Shown piece after piece: positions 63,824 through 64,000 of a DNA stretch of 64,000 nucleotides. The stretch comes from a virus. Within the stretch, counting starts at the first letter, position 1; each line of letters opens with the position of its first letter. The notes below the pieces were generated by a model that was not told the origin of the DNA, searched no databases, and saw only the letters and a list, made by a program, of their open reading frames with translations. Location of the stretch: positions 1 to 64,000 of the IMG/VR virus record IMGVR_UViG_3300035099_000047; one strand, given 5' to 3'. A program made the translations under genes and the position numbers.

Positions 63824-64000
63824 GGTCCTTTTACCTTGTAATGCTTGACCACCTTACCCAAGTTCTCGCTCCCACGCGCGTGCTGGGGAATCCAGAACCT
63901 GCCGTGCAACTTTCCAAATAGTCCCGGCGAATCCTCTCCATACGTGCGAAAGTGACCCCGGCAAATATGAAGTGCTTTTTTAAGACCTTCTTGATCCATT
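63820..64000 (-). CDS. Conserved phage protein, C-terminal part (cut by window edge)
   Basis: The frame is open to position 64000. ALHICRGHFRTYGEDSPGLF then GKLHGRFWIPQHARGS is a sequence I recall as the C-terminus of a larger phage/prophage protein ('HicRGHF..Y....GLFGk..G.fw...h.RG'). A Met close to the edge need not be the start. Function unknown. Confidence 0.65.
   Translation of the reverse strand, partial: MDQEGLKKALHICRGHFRTYGEDSPGLFGKLHGRFWIPQHARGSENLGKVVKHYKVKGP

Overview
The window is one stretch of a large double-stranded DNA tailed bacteriophage (Caudoviricetes) or a phage-derived contig. The evidence is a terminase large subunit, a near-complete phage replication and recombination set, one tRNA, many tiny overlapping genes and no ribosomal or metabolic housekeeping genes. 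Every supported gene, and the tRNA, reads on the minus strand, so transcription runs from high to low coordinates. Genes are packed with 1-4 base stop/start overlaps (ATGA, GTGA, TTGA), and GTG and TTG starts are frequent. Promoters match TTGACY, 17 bases, TATAAT, so the host is a bacterium with a standard vegetative sigma factor. I cannot name the host. No virion structural genes are visible; they probably lie left of position 1.

Layout, left to right. 0-7 kb: packaging and late control (TerL interrupted by an HNH intein, three tandem winged-helix-like paralogues, a C2H2 protein, a Mor-like regulator, a sigma-like protein). 7-13 kb: small accessory genes, several with zinc motifs, one frameshifted and one with a stop at codon 2. 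13-18 kb: recombination nuclease genes (SbcD-like, and an SbcC-like ATPase split into separate genes) and a RuvC-like resolvase. 18.7-20 kb: a TnpB (IS200/IS605-type) element that appears to split a phage gene. 20-32.5 kb: replication and repair core (flap nuclease, RecA/UvsX-like protein, ssDNA-binding protein, recombination mediator, clamp loader, family A polymerase, tRNA-Ile, an all-D/E/W acidic protein, a uracil-DNA glycosylase fused to a 3'-5' exonuclease, sliding clamp). An IS607 element sits at 22.6-24.3 kb, and its GG insertion site can be read exactly.

32.5-41.2 kb: a tight operon that looks like an uncharacterised DNA-base modification pathway: two radical-SAM enzymes, a fold-type II PLP enzyme, an N4/N6-type DNA methyltransferase, a second Rossmann methyltransferase-like protein and two acyltransferase-like proteins. 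41.2-55 kb: a basic DNA-binding protein, a DnaB-like helicase, two replication winged-helix proteins, an HNH endonuclease, primase, SNF2 helicase, a protein ending in a domain like the RNA polymerase alpha CTD, and three GC-rich structured RNA candidates (41.3, 45.7 and 53.7 kb). Between 47.6 and 50.0 kb lie three arrays of a degenerate 5-base unit (NNGTC), the strangest feature of the window.

55-64 kb: probably early and host-takeover genes, each small operon led by a near-identical strong promoter: a sigma-region-2 protein, RNA ligase, a DUF932 protein, an HTH protein, an AcrIII-1 type ring nuclease (anti-CRISPR), and a GHKL ATPase joined to an HExxH metalloprotease-like end.
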